NCBI RefSeq assembly: GCF_001544275.1
Contig: NZ_BCQE01000019.1
Span: 1 to 64,000 of the forward strand
DNA length: 64,000 nucleotides
Origin: Enterococcus gallinarum NBRC 100675
GTDB lineage: Bacteria; Bacillota; Bacilli; Lactobacillales; Enterococcaceae
Direction of reading: 5' to 3'
The notes beneath the pieces were generated by a model. That model ran no database searches. It was given only the letters and a program-made list of their open reading frames with translations, and had not been told where the DNA came from. Made by a program: the position numbers and the translations under genes. Below, one piece after another: positions 1 through 9,079 of the stretch (position 1 is its first letter; each line of letters opens with the position of its first letter).

Positions 1-10
1 AGGAATCTAC

Positions 11-2281
11 ATGGGGATCAATCGTACCCCTTTTACTTTGACAGAAGGTCGACATTTCAGCAAGCTAGAACAGCAAATGATTTGGCAAAAACCAGCGAGT
101 CATCAGACAAGTCAAGAAGAACTGCGGATCGCTCAAGAAATCAAGCTAAACTGGCAAGATCCAGAGATGAAGATCTTCAATGTTTTATTGGAAGGAGATG
201 CTGGATCTGGAAAAACGCAATTAGCCAAAGCCCTCTCCTATGATCTTCAATTGCCTTATACCAAAATCACCTGTTTTGCTGATATGGATAAATCAGATGT
301 TTTTGGTGCATTGTTGCCGATCGTAGCAACGGATCAAGAAGAAGACAGCGAATTGTTAGAAGCAATTTATTTGAGTGATAGCTTAGATCAGGTCATTCAA
401 GTGATTGCGGATCACTATTCGCTCACCACTGAAGGTGCCCGAGAAAAATTAGCAGACTTGATTCGGCGAATTGAAGAAACAGATACGACCGATGTTGTTC
501 ATTATAAATTTTATCCTTCGGAAATCGTTCGTGCGATGGAAAAAGGGTATCTATTAGAAATTCAAGAACCAACTGTCATCCGGGATGCCTCGGTACTCGT
601 CGCTCTCAACTCTGCATTGGAGCAAAATGGGATGCTGAATCTGCCAACTGGCGTTGTCAGGCGCCATCCGGATTGTGTCGTCATTATTACAACAAACCGG
701 AACTATCAGGGAAATCGTCCATTGAATGAATCTCTTAGAGATCGGATGCAACATGCAGAAAAAATGGACCTTCCTGAATTATCTGTGATGGTCGCACGGG
801 GACTTGCTAAAACCGGCTTTCAAGATCAAGCGATCGCTAGCAAAATGGCAGAAATCATCCGACTTCTTGATACTTCTGCACGAGCAAATGCCATCAAGGG
901 TGTGGCTGGTATGCGATCTTATTTTTATTGGCTGAATACGGTTAAAAATGGGCAATCACCTTTAGATACGTTAGCGGTCAAAGTCTTATACAAGTTAACG
1001 ACAGATCCAGACGAATTGCGCCTGCTGCAAGAAGCCCTCGATCAATCAGAATTGCTCTTAGAGCTAAGACGTTTGTATCAAGGACAGAAAATGAGTCATC
1101 GACAACCAATACAAGGACGCATCGTATCTGCTGAAGAGGCGGATGCGCGAAATATTGAAGAAGCATCTTTACAGATGGGGACAGTAGCTAGTACTGAAGA
1201 AACAGCAGAGACAATGGAGACACCTGAGGCACTAGATACACAGGAAACAAACCAAGATGATCAGGAAGCAGTGCCTCAAGACACTATAGATGGAGACTCT
1301 TTAGAGAGCCAACATTCGTCTGATGAGGGACACACAAAGGAAGGAAGTGAACAATCTGCTCAAGAACCTTCCAATCAGCATCTTTCAATCGAGGAATTCA
1401 GGCAATTAGATAAAGAAGTAAGAAAACAAGCAAATCAAGAGGCGCGGCAAGCGCTAAAACAATCTATCCATGCGAAAGAAGGATTGATTGTGCATCGGCC
1501 AAAACTCCAAGAAAATGCTTCTCAGAAAGCCCGGCAACTCCTAGCACCGTTGTTGCCGGTGGTTGAGACAATAACAAAACAGTTGCTTGAATTATTAGAA
1601 AATGAAGCAGCTTCTTCTTATGGCAAAGGAAAATATAGCGGGACACGCTTTGATGCAAGTCGTGTTGCTTATGGCGACTTTCGAACATTTGATAAGAAAA
1701 ATCCTCCGCATGAACAACCTTCATTAGCGATCGCTTTACGAATCGATGAATCAGGGTCCATGGTACGGGAGGGACGGATCACCGCTGCACAACAAGCTGC
1801 ACTCGCAGTGAGTGCGTTTGCCCAGCGCCTAGATCTCCCGCTGATGATTTATGGCGACACAGCCGATTTGTCTGTACGAGAGAAGACTTCTCTCTATTCT
1901 TATAAGGAATTTGCTGAACCTTTTGATTATGTCCCGGCAAAGCTGATGTCTCTTCAACCTCGACAAAACAATCGTGATGGGGCAGTGCTGCGGGTACTAG
2001 CTGAAAAACTTTCCCAACAATCTGCTACGACAAAATTACTATTGACGATTAGTGATGGTCAGCCAAAGGCGATGCCAGATTATACGGGCAATAAGGCGAA
2101 AGCGGATATTCAAGCAGTCATCAAAGAGTATGAACGCCAGGAAATCATCTTTTTGTCCGCTGCTATCGGACAAGACAAAGACGTCATCAAAGAAATCTAT
2201 GGCGCAGAAAGATATATCGATATCAGTAATCTTAAAGAGTTTCCCAAACAATTACTAACACTGATCAGTCGTTATTTCTAA
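11..2281 (+). CDS. MoxR-type AAA ATPase fused to a VWA domain
   Basis: A 756-residue protein joining two functions usually carried by separate neighbouring genes. The N-terminal AAA+ domain has a Walker A motif GDAGSGKT at residues 62-69, a Walker B-like strand near 179-185 (GYLLEIQ), a sensor-1 ITTN at 226-229 and a possible arginine finger in SLRDRM. An acidic, Glu/Gln/Thr-rich linker covers about residues 380-460. The C-terminal von Willebrand A domain carries an intact MIDAS start, DESGS at 579-583. MoxR/NorQ ATPases with VWA partners act as metal-insertion or assembly chaperones; the client here is unknown. The protein has no signal peptide and is probably cytoplasmic. A short AGGAA precedes the ATG, and any upstream partner lies outside the window. 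Domain assignment is firm; function is inference. Confidence 0.85.
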   Translation: MGINRTPFTLTEGRHFSKLEQQMIWQKPASHQTSQEELRIAQEIKLNWQDPEMKIFNVLLEGDAGSGKTQLAKALSYDLQLPYTKITCFADMDKSDVFGALLPIVATDQEEDSELLEAIYLSDSLDQVIQVIADHYSLTTEGAREKLADLIRRIEETDTTDVVHYKFYPSEIVRAMEKGYLLEIQEPTVIRDASVLVALNSALEQNGMLNLPTGVVRRHPDCVVIITTNRNYQGNRPLNESLRDRMQHAEKMDLPELSVMVARGLAKTGFQDQAIASKMAEIIRLLDTSARANAIKGVAGMRSYFYWLNTVKNGQSPLDTLAVKVLYKLTTDPDELRLLQEALDQSELLLELRRLYQGQKMSHRQPIQGRIVSAEEADARNIEEASLQMGTVASTEETAETMETPEALDTQETNQDDQEAVPQDTIDGDSLESQHSSDEGHTKEGSEQSAQEPSNQHLSIEEFRQLDKEVRKQANQEARQALKQSIHAKEGLIVHRPKLQENASQKARQLLAPLLPVVETITKQLLELLENEAASSYGKGKYSGTRFDASRVAYGDFRTFDKKNPPHEQPSLAIALRIDESGSMVREGRITAAQQAALAVSAFAQRLDLPLMIYGDTADLSVREKTSLYSYKEFAEPFDYVPAKLMSLQPRQNNRDGAVLRVLAEKLSQQSATTKLLLTISDGQPKAMPDYTGNKAKADIQAVIKEYERQEIIFLSAAIGQDKDVIKEIYGAERYIDISNLKEFPKQLLTLISRYF

Positions 2282-2307
2282 ACTACGATTCATTCGGCTA
2301 CTTTTTT

Positions 2308-2349
2308 AATAACATCCGCCTTGCATAGAAGTGTGAGGCGGATGTTATT
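2308..2349. terminator. Hairpin after the AAA/VWA gene
   Basis: A perfect 14-bp inverted repeat (AATAACATCCGCCT and its complement) with a 14-nt loop, lying 27 bases after the stop codon. T-runs flank both sides, so it may work in both directions. Confidence 0.7.
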
Positions 2350-2441
2350 TGTTTATTATAAAAAGAATATGTAAACTAAATTAAACGAACGTTTTCAATT
2401 TCTACTTCGTATGCTAAACTAATCACAAAGGAGGAACAACA

Positions 2442-3074
2442 ATGACTTTGAATTGGCGTTATATCTATCCTTTCTCTACTGCAGGGGCTTATTTCATTAG
2501 AAGAAGAACATTGTGGATGAGTTATGGACTATTTACATTTGTGAGTTCGCTCTTATTTTTTTGTGAAAAGTGGACATTCTTTTTTTATCGTTGGTATGCT
2601 CTTGAACGGCATTTAAAACAGACTTCACAAGACAGTTCTTTTCAAAGCTGGCTCTTTTTACTCCTTATTTTCCTAGGGGTGGTCGGTATTCTATGGATTG
2701 GCATGGCAGTTGTCTTTTTCCTATATAGTCGTTCATGTTACAAACAATTCCTTTTTTCTGAAGGGGAAAAATCCGTGACGATTCGATTTTTAGTAGGACA
2801 ATCGCTTCATTTGATGGTTATCGAGGAGACTCTTTTTTCCTTGATCGGGATTGGTTTGGCTTTTTTGATTGGCGGTTCATTAGGTGGGATTGTTTTTGAA
2901 CGAGCCTTTCATGATTTTAGCCAGTTTTATCAGTTGCCTGCTGGATTACTGAATAGCGGTTCTTCAGTGACACCTTGGGCATGGCATTTACTGATTGGTC
3001 TACTAGTGGTCCTAGGCTGTTGGCTTGGCTACAGGAGCTGGTTGCCTAAAATCGTCAATCGTCAATCGTCATGA
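2442..3074 (+). CDS. FtsX-like single-module membrane protein
   Basis: A 210-residue protein with about four hydrophobic segments (roughly residues 25-45, 68-92, 118-145 and 175-198). The pattern of a first helix, a short loop and three clustered helices, with SRSCYKQFLFSEGEKS after helix 2, recalls one half of a BceB/FtsX-type permease. Such permeases normally have two such halves and about 600 residues, so this is either a half-size permease or a truncated one. AAGGAGG lies a few bases before the ATG. No ATPase is fused; the next ABC ATPase begins 176 bases downstream but already has its own overlapping permease. The family call is tentative. Confidence 0.55.
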   Translation: MTLNWRYIYPFSTAGAYFIRRRTLWMSYGLFTFVSSLLFFCEKWTFFFYRWYALERHLKQTSQDSSFQSWLFLLLIFLGVVGILWIGMAVVFFLYSRSCYKQFLFSEGEKSVTIRFLVGQSLHLMVIEETLFSLIGIGLAFLIGGSLGGIVFERAFHDFSQFYQLPAGLLNSGSSVTPWAWHLLIGLLVVLGCWLGYRSWLPKIVNRQSS

Positions 3075-3250
3075 AGTAAGTTGATGTGAAAGGATAATAT
3101 CCTATCGATGAGAAAAAAATGAACGAGTTTCGTTTGCACTTGCTTGCTAAGATGATGACGGCTACCAACGTAAATCGTTTCACTTAAGAAATCTTGCAAG
3201 CTGGATCTGTAGTTAATAATCTTTGTTTTTAATGAGAAGGGGTGGGCTGT

Positions 3251-3970
3251 TTGTATTTAGAGATCAATGCTATTTCCAAAAGCTTTGACAAGAAACAAAT
3301 TTTTGATCAGGCAAGTTATCAATTTGAAACCGGAAAAATCTATGGTATTTTGGGGCGCAATGGGGCAGGAAAAACGACGTTATTCCAATGTATCGCTCGG
3401 AATATGACCGTTGATAGCGGGAGTATTTATTTAGTTGAAGACGGCAATCAACGAACCTATGAAAATACAGATGTCGGATTTACATTCACGCAACCGCATC
3501 TGCCAGGTTTTATGACGGCGATTGAGTTTTTGCGCTTTTTTATGGATGTCAATCGGGAGCGCATCAAACAGTCGCTTTCTCCGGAAGAATTTTTAATGTC
3601 TGTAGGAATTTCTCCAGAAGATCAGCATCGTTTAATGAAAGATTATTCCCATGGCATGAAAAACAAAGTACAAATGCTTCTTTCTTTGATGGTGCAGCCA
3701 CCAATCATGTTGTTTGATGAACCATTGACCTCTTTCGATGTTGTAGCTGCCCATGAAATCAAACAAATGATTCGATCAGCAAAAGAGGATTCGATCATAC
3801 TGTTTTCCACCCATATTTTACAACTTGCACAAGATTTATGTGATGAAGTGGTCCTATTAAATAATCATCAATTGACCGGGATTGATCCTTCTCACATTCA
3901 TGAACCAGATTTTGAGAAAGAAATCGTTACTTTGTTGACGGAGGGGGAGCCTGATGCTGCAATGGATTAA
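3251..3970 (+). CDS. ABC transporter ATP-binding protein
   Basis: A complete ABC ATPase of about 239 residues with Walker A GRNGAGKTT, a degenerate signature YSHGMKNK in place of LSGGQ, Walker B IMLFDEPLTSFD and H-loop FSTH. The degenerate signature is common in exporter-type ATPases. A GTG at 3242 is in frame but touches the ribosome binding site AGAAGGGG (3235-3242). A TTG at 3251 sits 8 bases beyond it and gives a natural N terminus (LYLEINAISKSF), so I take 3251. It overlaps the following permease by 17 bases, which suggests translational coupling. Substrate unknown. Confidence 0.85.
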   Translation: MYLEINAISKSFDKKQIFDQASYQFETGKIYGILGRNGAGKTTLFQCIARNMTVDSGSIYLVEDGNQRTYENTDVGFTFTQPHLPGFMTAIEFLRFFMDVNRERIKQSLSPEEFLMSVGISPEDQHRLMKDYSHGMKNKVQMLLSLMVQPPIMLFDEPLTSFDVVAAHEIKQMIRSAKEDSIILFSTHILQLAQDLCDEVVLLNNHQLTGIDPSHIHEPDFEKEIVTLLTEGEPDAAMD

Positions 3971-5588
3971 ACTTTATTGGCTTTATGAAGAGACGATTTT
4001 TTCAACGAAAGCGAATGGATTTCTCTATTTTTTGACCAAAATTCCTTTGATTGGAAAACATCTGCCCCAGGATCTTTATGGGCAATACGGTCTCAAAAAA
4101 ATGCTTTTTGCCCTAATAGGTAGTTTTCGCTTGATTTTGCCTTTTTTTACAAAAATGATTTGGCTGCTTTTTTATTATGCAGTTACCTTGTTAGCTTATC
4201 ATGGGTGGGATGCTTTATTCAGCTCTTTTGGTCAGTTTGAAGAAGGAATAATGATCGCCGGCTTTTATACTTGGCTAGTCGTCGTTGCGATAGCAGGCAA
4301 CTTTTTTTCTTTGTTTTCATTTACATTAGATCAAAAAGCGATTGAATTCACGGATTACTTCATGGTATCAAAACGACAGTATTTGCGAATGAATCTTTTC
4401 TTTAAGACGATCCAATCCATTATTTATTATCTACCAGCATTTTTGTTGTACAGCTTTTTTGCTGGCAATAGTTGGCTGACCCTCGTTGGTATCTTTGGTG
4501 CTGGCTTTGCTTGTGTGGCAGCTGCCAGTCTAATTCGCTGGGGATTCCAAAAGCAATGGGGCAGGGGCTGGCGCATCGGTTGGCGATTAGCCGTATCAAT
4601 TCTGACTTTAGTGTCTCTCTATAGCTTATTGCTTCAACAGATTATTCCAACGACGACATTCGGGCTAGGACTTTGTACTTTCTTTCTGATTGCCGGCACT
4701 GGCTGTTTTTATTACCTAAAACACTTTGCACAAGAAAATGACTTTTTCCTTTATTCTGTTGAAAAAAGCTATCAGCAATTTAGTGAGCTAGAAACCATCA
4801 GTGCAGATTCAAATCAATATCTCAATGAAGGAATTGAAATGCAGAAAAAACTTTCTTTGGACCAGGAGAAGACACTCACTCATTTGCAAGGATCAGAGTA
4901 CCTCAACGGATTGCTCTTTCAAAGATACCGTAAACTGTTGCGCAAAAAATTGCTGAACCGTGTCGGTATTGTGTCTATTCTATTTCTAGGATTGATTTTA
5001 TTATCCTTTTTGAAGATTGTTCCATATCCTAATGAAGAGGATCTGACAGCACTACTGCCAGCTCTATTTTTAGTCATGTATTTTGGTTCATTGGGAAAAG
5101 CAATCGTCCAAATGGTTTTTGTTAACTGTGACATCTCCATGCTTTACTATCCTTTTTATCGGGAGAAAGAAACGATCCTCAGTGGGTTTAATTACCGTTT
5201 TATCAAATCAATGTTTTACAACGGAGTATTTGCGGGAAGTATTTTTGGCGGCTTCTTATTATGGGACTTGCTAAATGGATTGCAAGCTAGCTGGTATTTT
5301 ATTGGGGTCTTATTTTTATTATTGACGAGTTTGACAGCATTGTTCTCCTTTCATGAATTATTTATCTATTACTTGCTGCAACCTTTTACTGGAGACATGA
5401 GAGTGGTCAATCCGGTTTACAAATTTGTCAGTGGAGTATTGTATTGGATCAGCTATATCAACCTGCGCCTGCATGTTTCTGGATTTGCTTACTCGATCGT
5501 TGTCTCAATGGTTTTATTACTCTATGTTTTTGTCGGATATGTACTGATCATTCGCTTGGCGCCGAAGACCTTTAAAATTAAAGAATAG
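3954..5588 (+). CDS. ABC transporter permease, large multi-span
   Basis: A 544-residue integral membrane protein with roughly ten hydrophobic segments in two clusters, separated by a polar cytoplasmic stretch (about residues 260-330, rich in Glu and Gln). It overlaps the end of the ATPase gene and presumably forms a 2+2 exporter with it. No FtsX extracellular domain or substrate-binding domain is seen. The transported substance cannot be read from the sequence. The unit ends here; the next gene has its own promoter. Confidence 0.8.
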   Translation: MLQWIKLYWLYEETIFSTKANGFLYFLTKIPLIGKHLPQDLYGQYGLKKMLFALIGSFRLILPFFTKMIWLLFYYAVTLLAYHGWDALFSSFGQFEEGIMIAGFYTWLVVVAIAGNFFSLFSFTLDQKAIEFTDYFMVSKRQYLRMNLFFKTIQSIIYYLPAFLLYSFFAGNSWLTLVGIFGAGFACVAAASLIRWGFQKQWGRGWRIGWRLAVSILTLVSLYSLLLQQIIPTTTFGLGLCTFFLIAGTGCFYYLKHFAQENDFFLYSVEKSYQQFSELETISADSNQYLNEGIEMQKKLSLDQEKTLTHLQGSEYLNGLLFQRYRKLLRKKLLNRVGIVSILFLGLILLSFLKIVPYPNEEDLTALLPALFLVMYFGSLGKAIVQMVFVNCDISMLYYPFYREKETILSGFNYRFIKSMFYNGVFAGSIFGGFLLWDLLNGLQASWYFIGVLFLLLTSLTALFSFHELFIYYLLQPFTGDMRVVNPVYKFVSGVLYWISYINLRLHVSGFAYSIVVSMVLLLYVFVGYVLIIRLAPKTFKIKE

Positions 5589-5619
5589 GAGAGAATCAGG
5601 ACTGCATTATAAAACCTAT

Positions 5620-5648
5620 TCACAAATACGAACATATGTTTTATAATG
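5620..5648 (+). promoter_or_regulatory. SigA promoter with an embedded LexA box
   Basis: A TTCACA -35 (5620-5625), a 17-base spacer and a perfect TATAAT -10 (5643-5648). Inside the spacer lies CGAACATATGTTTT (5630-5643), which matches the Gram-positive LexA operator CGAAC-N4-GTTYG except for the last base. The site would block the polymerase when LexA is bound, so the downstream pair is probably induced by DNA damage. Confidence 0.7.
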
Positions 5649-5680
5649 AGAGAAAGTTGTGAATAGGAGGGTCTAATCAG

Positions 5681-6355
5681 ATGAAAACTACGTTGACTCT
5701 TGAAATGGAAGAAGCCCTTTATTATTACTGTCGCGAAAACAGTGATATCGTCATCGAAGAGGTAATCATGCCGGATGATCAAGGAATCGTTGATACTCTA
5801 AGTTGTCGCTTAACATCAGAAAATTTGTTTGAATGGCGCTGTTATGAATTAAAAGTCAGCCTGGCGGATTTTCGCTCAAAAGCGAAGCTGTCATTTATTG
5901 GGCATTATAATTATTTTGTTTTGCCGCATGCATTATATGTAAAGGTCAAGGAAGAGATTCCTGCTGCCATCGGTGTATTGGTTTACCATGCATTTGCTGA
6001 TCAAGAAAAGGGGAGTCCTGGTTATTTTAGTGTCGAGAAAAAACCGCAGCGGCAATCTTTACTCGTCAACGAAAACGCATTGTTGTATCGTTTGATCTCT
6101 GCACAAGCTCGAGAAGTGGGGAAGGCCAAGCAGACAGCACGAGGTTTACGCGTTTTCTCGACGGAACGATTGTACAAAGAACTAAAGAAAAGGGAACCAG
6201 AATACGATTTATTTGGCGGCGGGGTCAATTACTACGACCGTTTTATTGAAGATACGCAGCTACAAGCTATTGAAGCGCTAAAAGAAGAACTGGCTGCAAC
6301 GCGAGAAGCTTATTTCGAATTGGAACAGCGTTTTTTGACACAAGAAAAGGAGTAG
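5681..6355 (+). CDS. PD-(D/E)xK nuclease-like, MmcB/sce7726-like
   Basis: A 224-residue protein whose N-terminal half shows a restriction-nuclease-like core: D38 after a strand, then E56-L-K58 in CYELKVSLADF, followed by FRSKAKLSF and HYNYFVLP. This resembles MmcB-type DNA-repair proteins (ExK-V-S-x-x-D-F pattern). The C-terminal part is helical and coiled (LQAIEALKEELAATREAYFELEQ). A good ribosome binding site (AGGAGGG) precedes the ATG. It shares a LexA-type promoter and is followed after 4 bases by a Beta_protein/sce7725-like gene, so the two probably act together. Repair or anti-phage roles are both possible; neither is proven. Confidence 0.65.
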   Translation: MKTTLTLEMEEALYYYCRENSDIVIEEVIMPDDQGIVDTLSCRLTSENLFEWRCYELKVSLADFRSKAKLSFIGHYNYFVLPHALYVKVKEEIPAAIGVLVYHAFADQEKGSPGYFSVEKKPQRQSLLVNENALLYRLISAQAREVGKAKQTARGLRVFSTERLYKELKKREPEYDLFGGGVNYYDRFIEDTQLQAIEALKEELAATREAYFELEQRFLTQEKE

Positions 6356-6359
6356 CACT

Positions 6360-7214
6360 ATGTATTATCCATATTTTCGCGGCAAACAATTTGACTTGTT
6401 GGCATTAAAAAGTCTATTAGAAATGGAACAGCTGTCTTTAGAAGTTCAACCCGTCATTGAGCCTATCCGGCAATCCAAGACTTTTTGGGATACAGTCGAG
6501 CTGTTTCAGAAAAAAGCGCATCCTTTTTTTGTTATCGTCAATCCACAGGCGGGGGACTTTCTGACGGAAGAAGGAAGTCGTTTATTACAAACACTGCCTA
6601 ACGCTAAAGCCTATATCATCGATCAGCCAATTGAAACCATTGACTGTCAGCCGGACCTTTGGATTGTTCATGAATCTGCTCCAGCGTTGGCCAGTGACTG
6701 GAGTAAAAATCAGACACCGATCTTAGTTGGACAAGAATTCCGTTTATTAAAAAAAATCCAGGGACCAAAGATTCTCATGCATGATTTTTTTACTAGACTG
6801 CCTAGAAACAGTTTCTATCAGGAAGTACCAGAAGAAGTGTTACCAACCGTTTATCAGCACTACGAGCAGCAAGGATTTTCCGGCTATAGTGATTTTTCTA
6901 TCGACAGCAAAATCTATTATGCACATAGTTATCCCTCTAAAACAATCGTTTTACACTGGGTCTTTGCTGACCGGCAGCAAAATTTGCGGATCACTCATTT
7001 TGTTTCGGACGAATCATTAGAAACTCAAAAAGAAAAGTTTCTACAGCTCATGTCACAAGTTTTGCAACATGAAGAAATCTATCCAACTCAAACATCAGGC
7101 TTAGAGTTATTACTTGAAGCATACAAAAAGGATAAGTTTCCAGGTATGGGTGTTTTACGAAAAGCTGCTGTCATGAATCACTTGGAATTAATCAGCCGTT
7201 ATCATTTTACATGA
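6360..7214 (+). CDS. Beta_protein / sce7725-like protein
   Basis: A 284-residue protein beginning YYPYFRGKQFDLLALKSL, typical of the sce7725 family (Pfam Beta_protein), whose members often sit beside an sce7726-type nuclease-like gene. The fold is probably barrel-like, with alternating strands and helices; I see no transmembrane segment and no classical catalytic motif. The ribosome binding site AAGGAG overlaps the stop codon of the upstream gene, so the two are translated as a unit. Nothing further in the operon is apparent, because the DNA after 7214 becomes AT-rich and gene-poor. Family call from memory of the N terminus; function unknown. Confidence 0.6.
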   Translation: MYYPYFRGKQFDLLALKSLLEMEQLSLEVQPVIEPIRQSKTFWDTVELFQKKAHPFFVIVNPQAGDFLTEEGSRLLQTLPNAKAYIIDQPIETIDCQPDLWIVHESAPALASDWSKNQTPILVGQEFRLLKKIQGPKILMHDFFTRLPRNSFYQEVPEEVLPTVYQHYEQQGFSGYSDFSIDSKIYYAHSYPSKTIVLHWVFADRQQNLRITHFVSDESLETQKEKFLQLMSQVLQHEEIYPTQTSGLELLLEAYKKDKFPGMGVLRKAAVMNHLELISRYHFT

Positions 7215-8022
7215 TTGTTAGTAATGTCATCAGTCATTTAAACAAAAGTTTCTCTCAGGAGTTGAAATCTAACTGCAGCTATAATCATAGATTTTGGTTG
7301 CAGTTCATTCATCACTGAAATCACCAATCAATCATGCACCAAAAATCCTAACGAACAGTTGAAGCAAGCTAAAATTTGTTTTAGGAATCCAACTGTACAA
7401 TACTGGCATTCAATACATAAAAAGCATCAATCTGCGCGGCAAAGACTCATTTTTTACCCAAAATGGTCCACTTTAAGAAAAATCGCTGTTTTTAAGGAAA
7501 AATACAGCTAAATCAGAGAGAGGAGAGGTAAATTGACTAGATTTTTTCAGAGCTTTAAAAATTATTTATCTTAGTTTACATAATATATATTATACAAAGT
7601 TGTATTTGGAAAAAGACGTCTTAAAATGTTTTTGATTTTTGCATTTTGACCCTCTCTCGCTGTCTTTTTCCCCTTATGAATGTTAAAATCAACAACGATT
7701 CGCCATTTTTCCTGTTATTGGTGTTTATTTGGATGCTAATTGATGTATTGTCTTGGTGTATTGTCACTGATCACTAGTTTAATACATCGATTTCATTTGA
7801 TTGGGTCTCGTCATTAAGATCTTTCGTTTGTTACTAAGTGACTCATTTGTTTGATTTCATAAAATTATTGCTATTGCTGTATATGTTTCGTTTATAGGTT
7901 TATCAGGTATCAGATTAAGCTGAGTTAATTTCCTTAAAATCAATTCTTTGGTTTTCTTCAAAAAATAGCGATCGATTGCTTACAAAATGCATTCCTGTGG
8001 TTGTGTCTGGCGGCTGCGACGA
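7215..8022. other. AT-rich tract without a recognisable gene
   Basis: About 800 bases with many stops in all frames. It holds a perfect 14-base palindrome ATAATATATATTAT (7580-7593). A strong SD-like GAGAGAGGAGAGG (7516-7528) is followed by a 13-codon TTG reading frame (7533-7574). On the opposite strand a GAGAGAGGG, around 7645-7656, is followed by a 7-codon reading frame. The two short frames face each other. An imperfect repeat of TGTATTGTC occurs near 7745-7770. These may be remains of lost genes or a small-peptide or RNA locus; I cannot assign a function. Confidence 0.4.
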
Positions 8023-8259
8023 TCATTTCTGTTTGAGTTTTCTTAATTCATCTGGGCGAAAGCCAAACCACGGCTTCAAACCAGTTGAGGCATTAGGGAT
8101 TAAAACTGGTACGGACTGGAATCCGTATAGTTTCACTTCTTCACGAAATTCTTCTTTTTCTTCGATGTTCTTTTCGATATATGGGATTCGATGATCGTCT
8201 AAAAATAATTTTGTCTTTTTGCATTGAATACAATTAGTTTTGCAATAAAGCGTTATCAT
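8023..8259 (-). CDS. nrdH: NrdH-like glutaredoxin
   Basis: A 78-residue redoxin that begins MITLYCKTNCIQCKKTK. The thioredoxin-fold CxxC is in CIQC (residues 11-14), followed by FLDDHRIPYIEKNIEE, a SVPVLI cis-proline segment and a short FRPDELRKL helix, all as in NrdH. NrdH reduces the C-terminal cysteines of class Ib ribonucleotide reductase. It stands alone, about 50 kb from the nrdI-E-F'-F genes, inside an AT-rich tract. An AGGATGG lies about 14 bases before the ATG, a long spacing. I found no NrdR box in front of it. Confidence 0.75.
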   Translation of the reverse strand: MITLYCKTNCIQCKKTKLFLDDHRIPYIEKNIEEKEEFREEVKLYGFQSVPVLIPNASTGLKPWFGFRPDELRKLKQK

Positions 8260-8582
8260 ATAATATTATTTATCCATCCTTTTTTATTTTTATTGGATTG
8301 TACGTTATTTTTATTATAAATTTAATTCTTATTTAATTCAACAATCTTTCTTTATATCAGCATATAAACAAAATAGATTGTTTTGTTTTATTTTTTTTAT
8401 ATTGTTATGATACTCGTTTTTTTATCGTGCTGATTTACTACTGACCTGATATGAGTTGCGGGAGAAAGATTTTGCTGATAAAAGTCATTAAAAAAGTGTA
8501 TCCATCCATCCCTGCCTTGTTTGAGTTTAGGATCGCCCTCATTCTTATCTATTTTTGCGGCAAAATTTAAAGAACTGTTCGC
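8260..8582. other. AT-rich intergenic region
   Basis: About 320 bases, very AT-rich, between the divergent nrdH and yolD-like genes. It presumably holds the nrdH promoter on the minus strand, which I could not pin down. No gene or clear hairpin was seen. Confidence 0.5.
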
Positions 8583-8612
8583 TTTACAAATGCGAACTAA
8601 TGTTTGTATTAT
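8583..8612 (+). promoter_or_regulatory. SigA promoter with a perfect LexA box
   Basis: TTTACA (8583-8588), an 18-base spacer and TATTAT (8607-8612). The spacer contains CGAACTAATGTTTG (8593-8606), a full match to the LexA operator CGAAC-N4-GTTYG. It directs transcription of the yolD-like operon, which should therefore be SOS-induced. Confidence 0.8.
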
Positions 8613-8632
8613 AGTGGTGAGAGGTGATTCTT

Positions 8633-8995
8633 ATGGGCATGCTCCAACCCTACGAAGATCGGAAAAAATTAAAATGGCAGGGATTCTTTCTATCGGAACA
8701 TACAACAGAAGTTGGACAGGATGAGCGCCAGCGTCACTTTGTGTGGCCTGCAAAGCCAGCCATGACTAGCGAAGAAATCAATGAAGTGTTGACTTTAGCT
8801 AGGATCAAAAGTCGAGCAGTAGCGATCCAATGTGAAGAAGTCAATGAAGACGGTCTCTACCCTCCTGACGTGGTCGGCATGATCCAAAGCTACGATTCTT
8901 TAGGCATTTATATTGCTGAACGCAAAGTACATTACGATGAAATCCGCCACATTTCCTTTTTCGAAGAGACAAAATGGTTCGCACTGGATGAATAG
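8633..8995 (+). CDS. YolD-like protein
   Basis: About 120 residues with the YolD family pattern: YEDRKKLKWQGFFLSEHT near the N terminus and a YIAERKVHYDEIRHI strand-helix at the end. YolD-like proteins normally sit beside a Y-family polymerase (UmuC/UvrX) in SOS-inducible operons on chromosomes, plasmids and phages. A GTG at 8624 is in frame, but the ribosome binding site GAGAGGTG (8619-8626) fits the ATG at 8633 with a 6-base spacer. The upstream LexA box agrees with an SOS role. No polymerase gene lies next to it here. Confidence 0.8.
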   Translation: MGMLQPYEDRKKLKWQGFFLSEHTTEVGQDERQRHFVWPAKPAMTSEEINEVLTLARIKSRAVAIQCEEVNEDGLYPPDVVGMIQSYDSLGIYIAERKVHYDEIRHISFFEETKWFALDE

Positions 8996-9079
8996 ACTGG
9001 GATAAGTGCTGGCAAGCACATAGACGGAAAATCGTTTACGAAATGTGCGAATATACTTTTTTAAAGGAGGTTTCCCTTT

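Noticed and set aside
2384-2398. CGAACGTTTTC as a LexA box
   Set aside because: The spacing does not fit: after CGAAC the GTT follows directly instead of after four bases.
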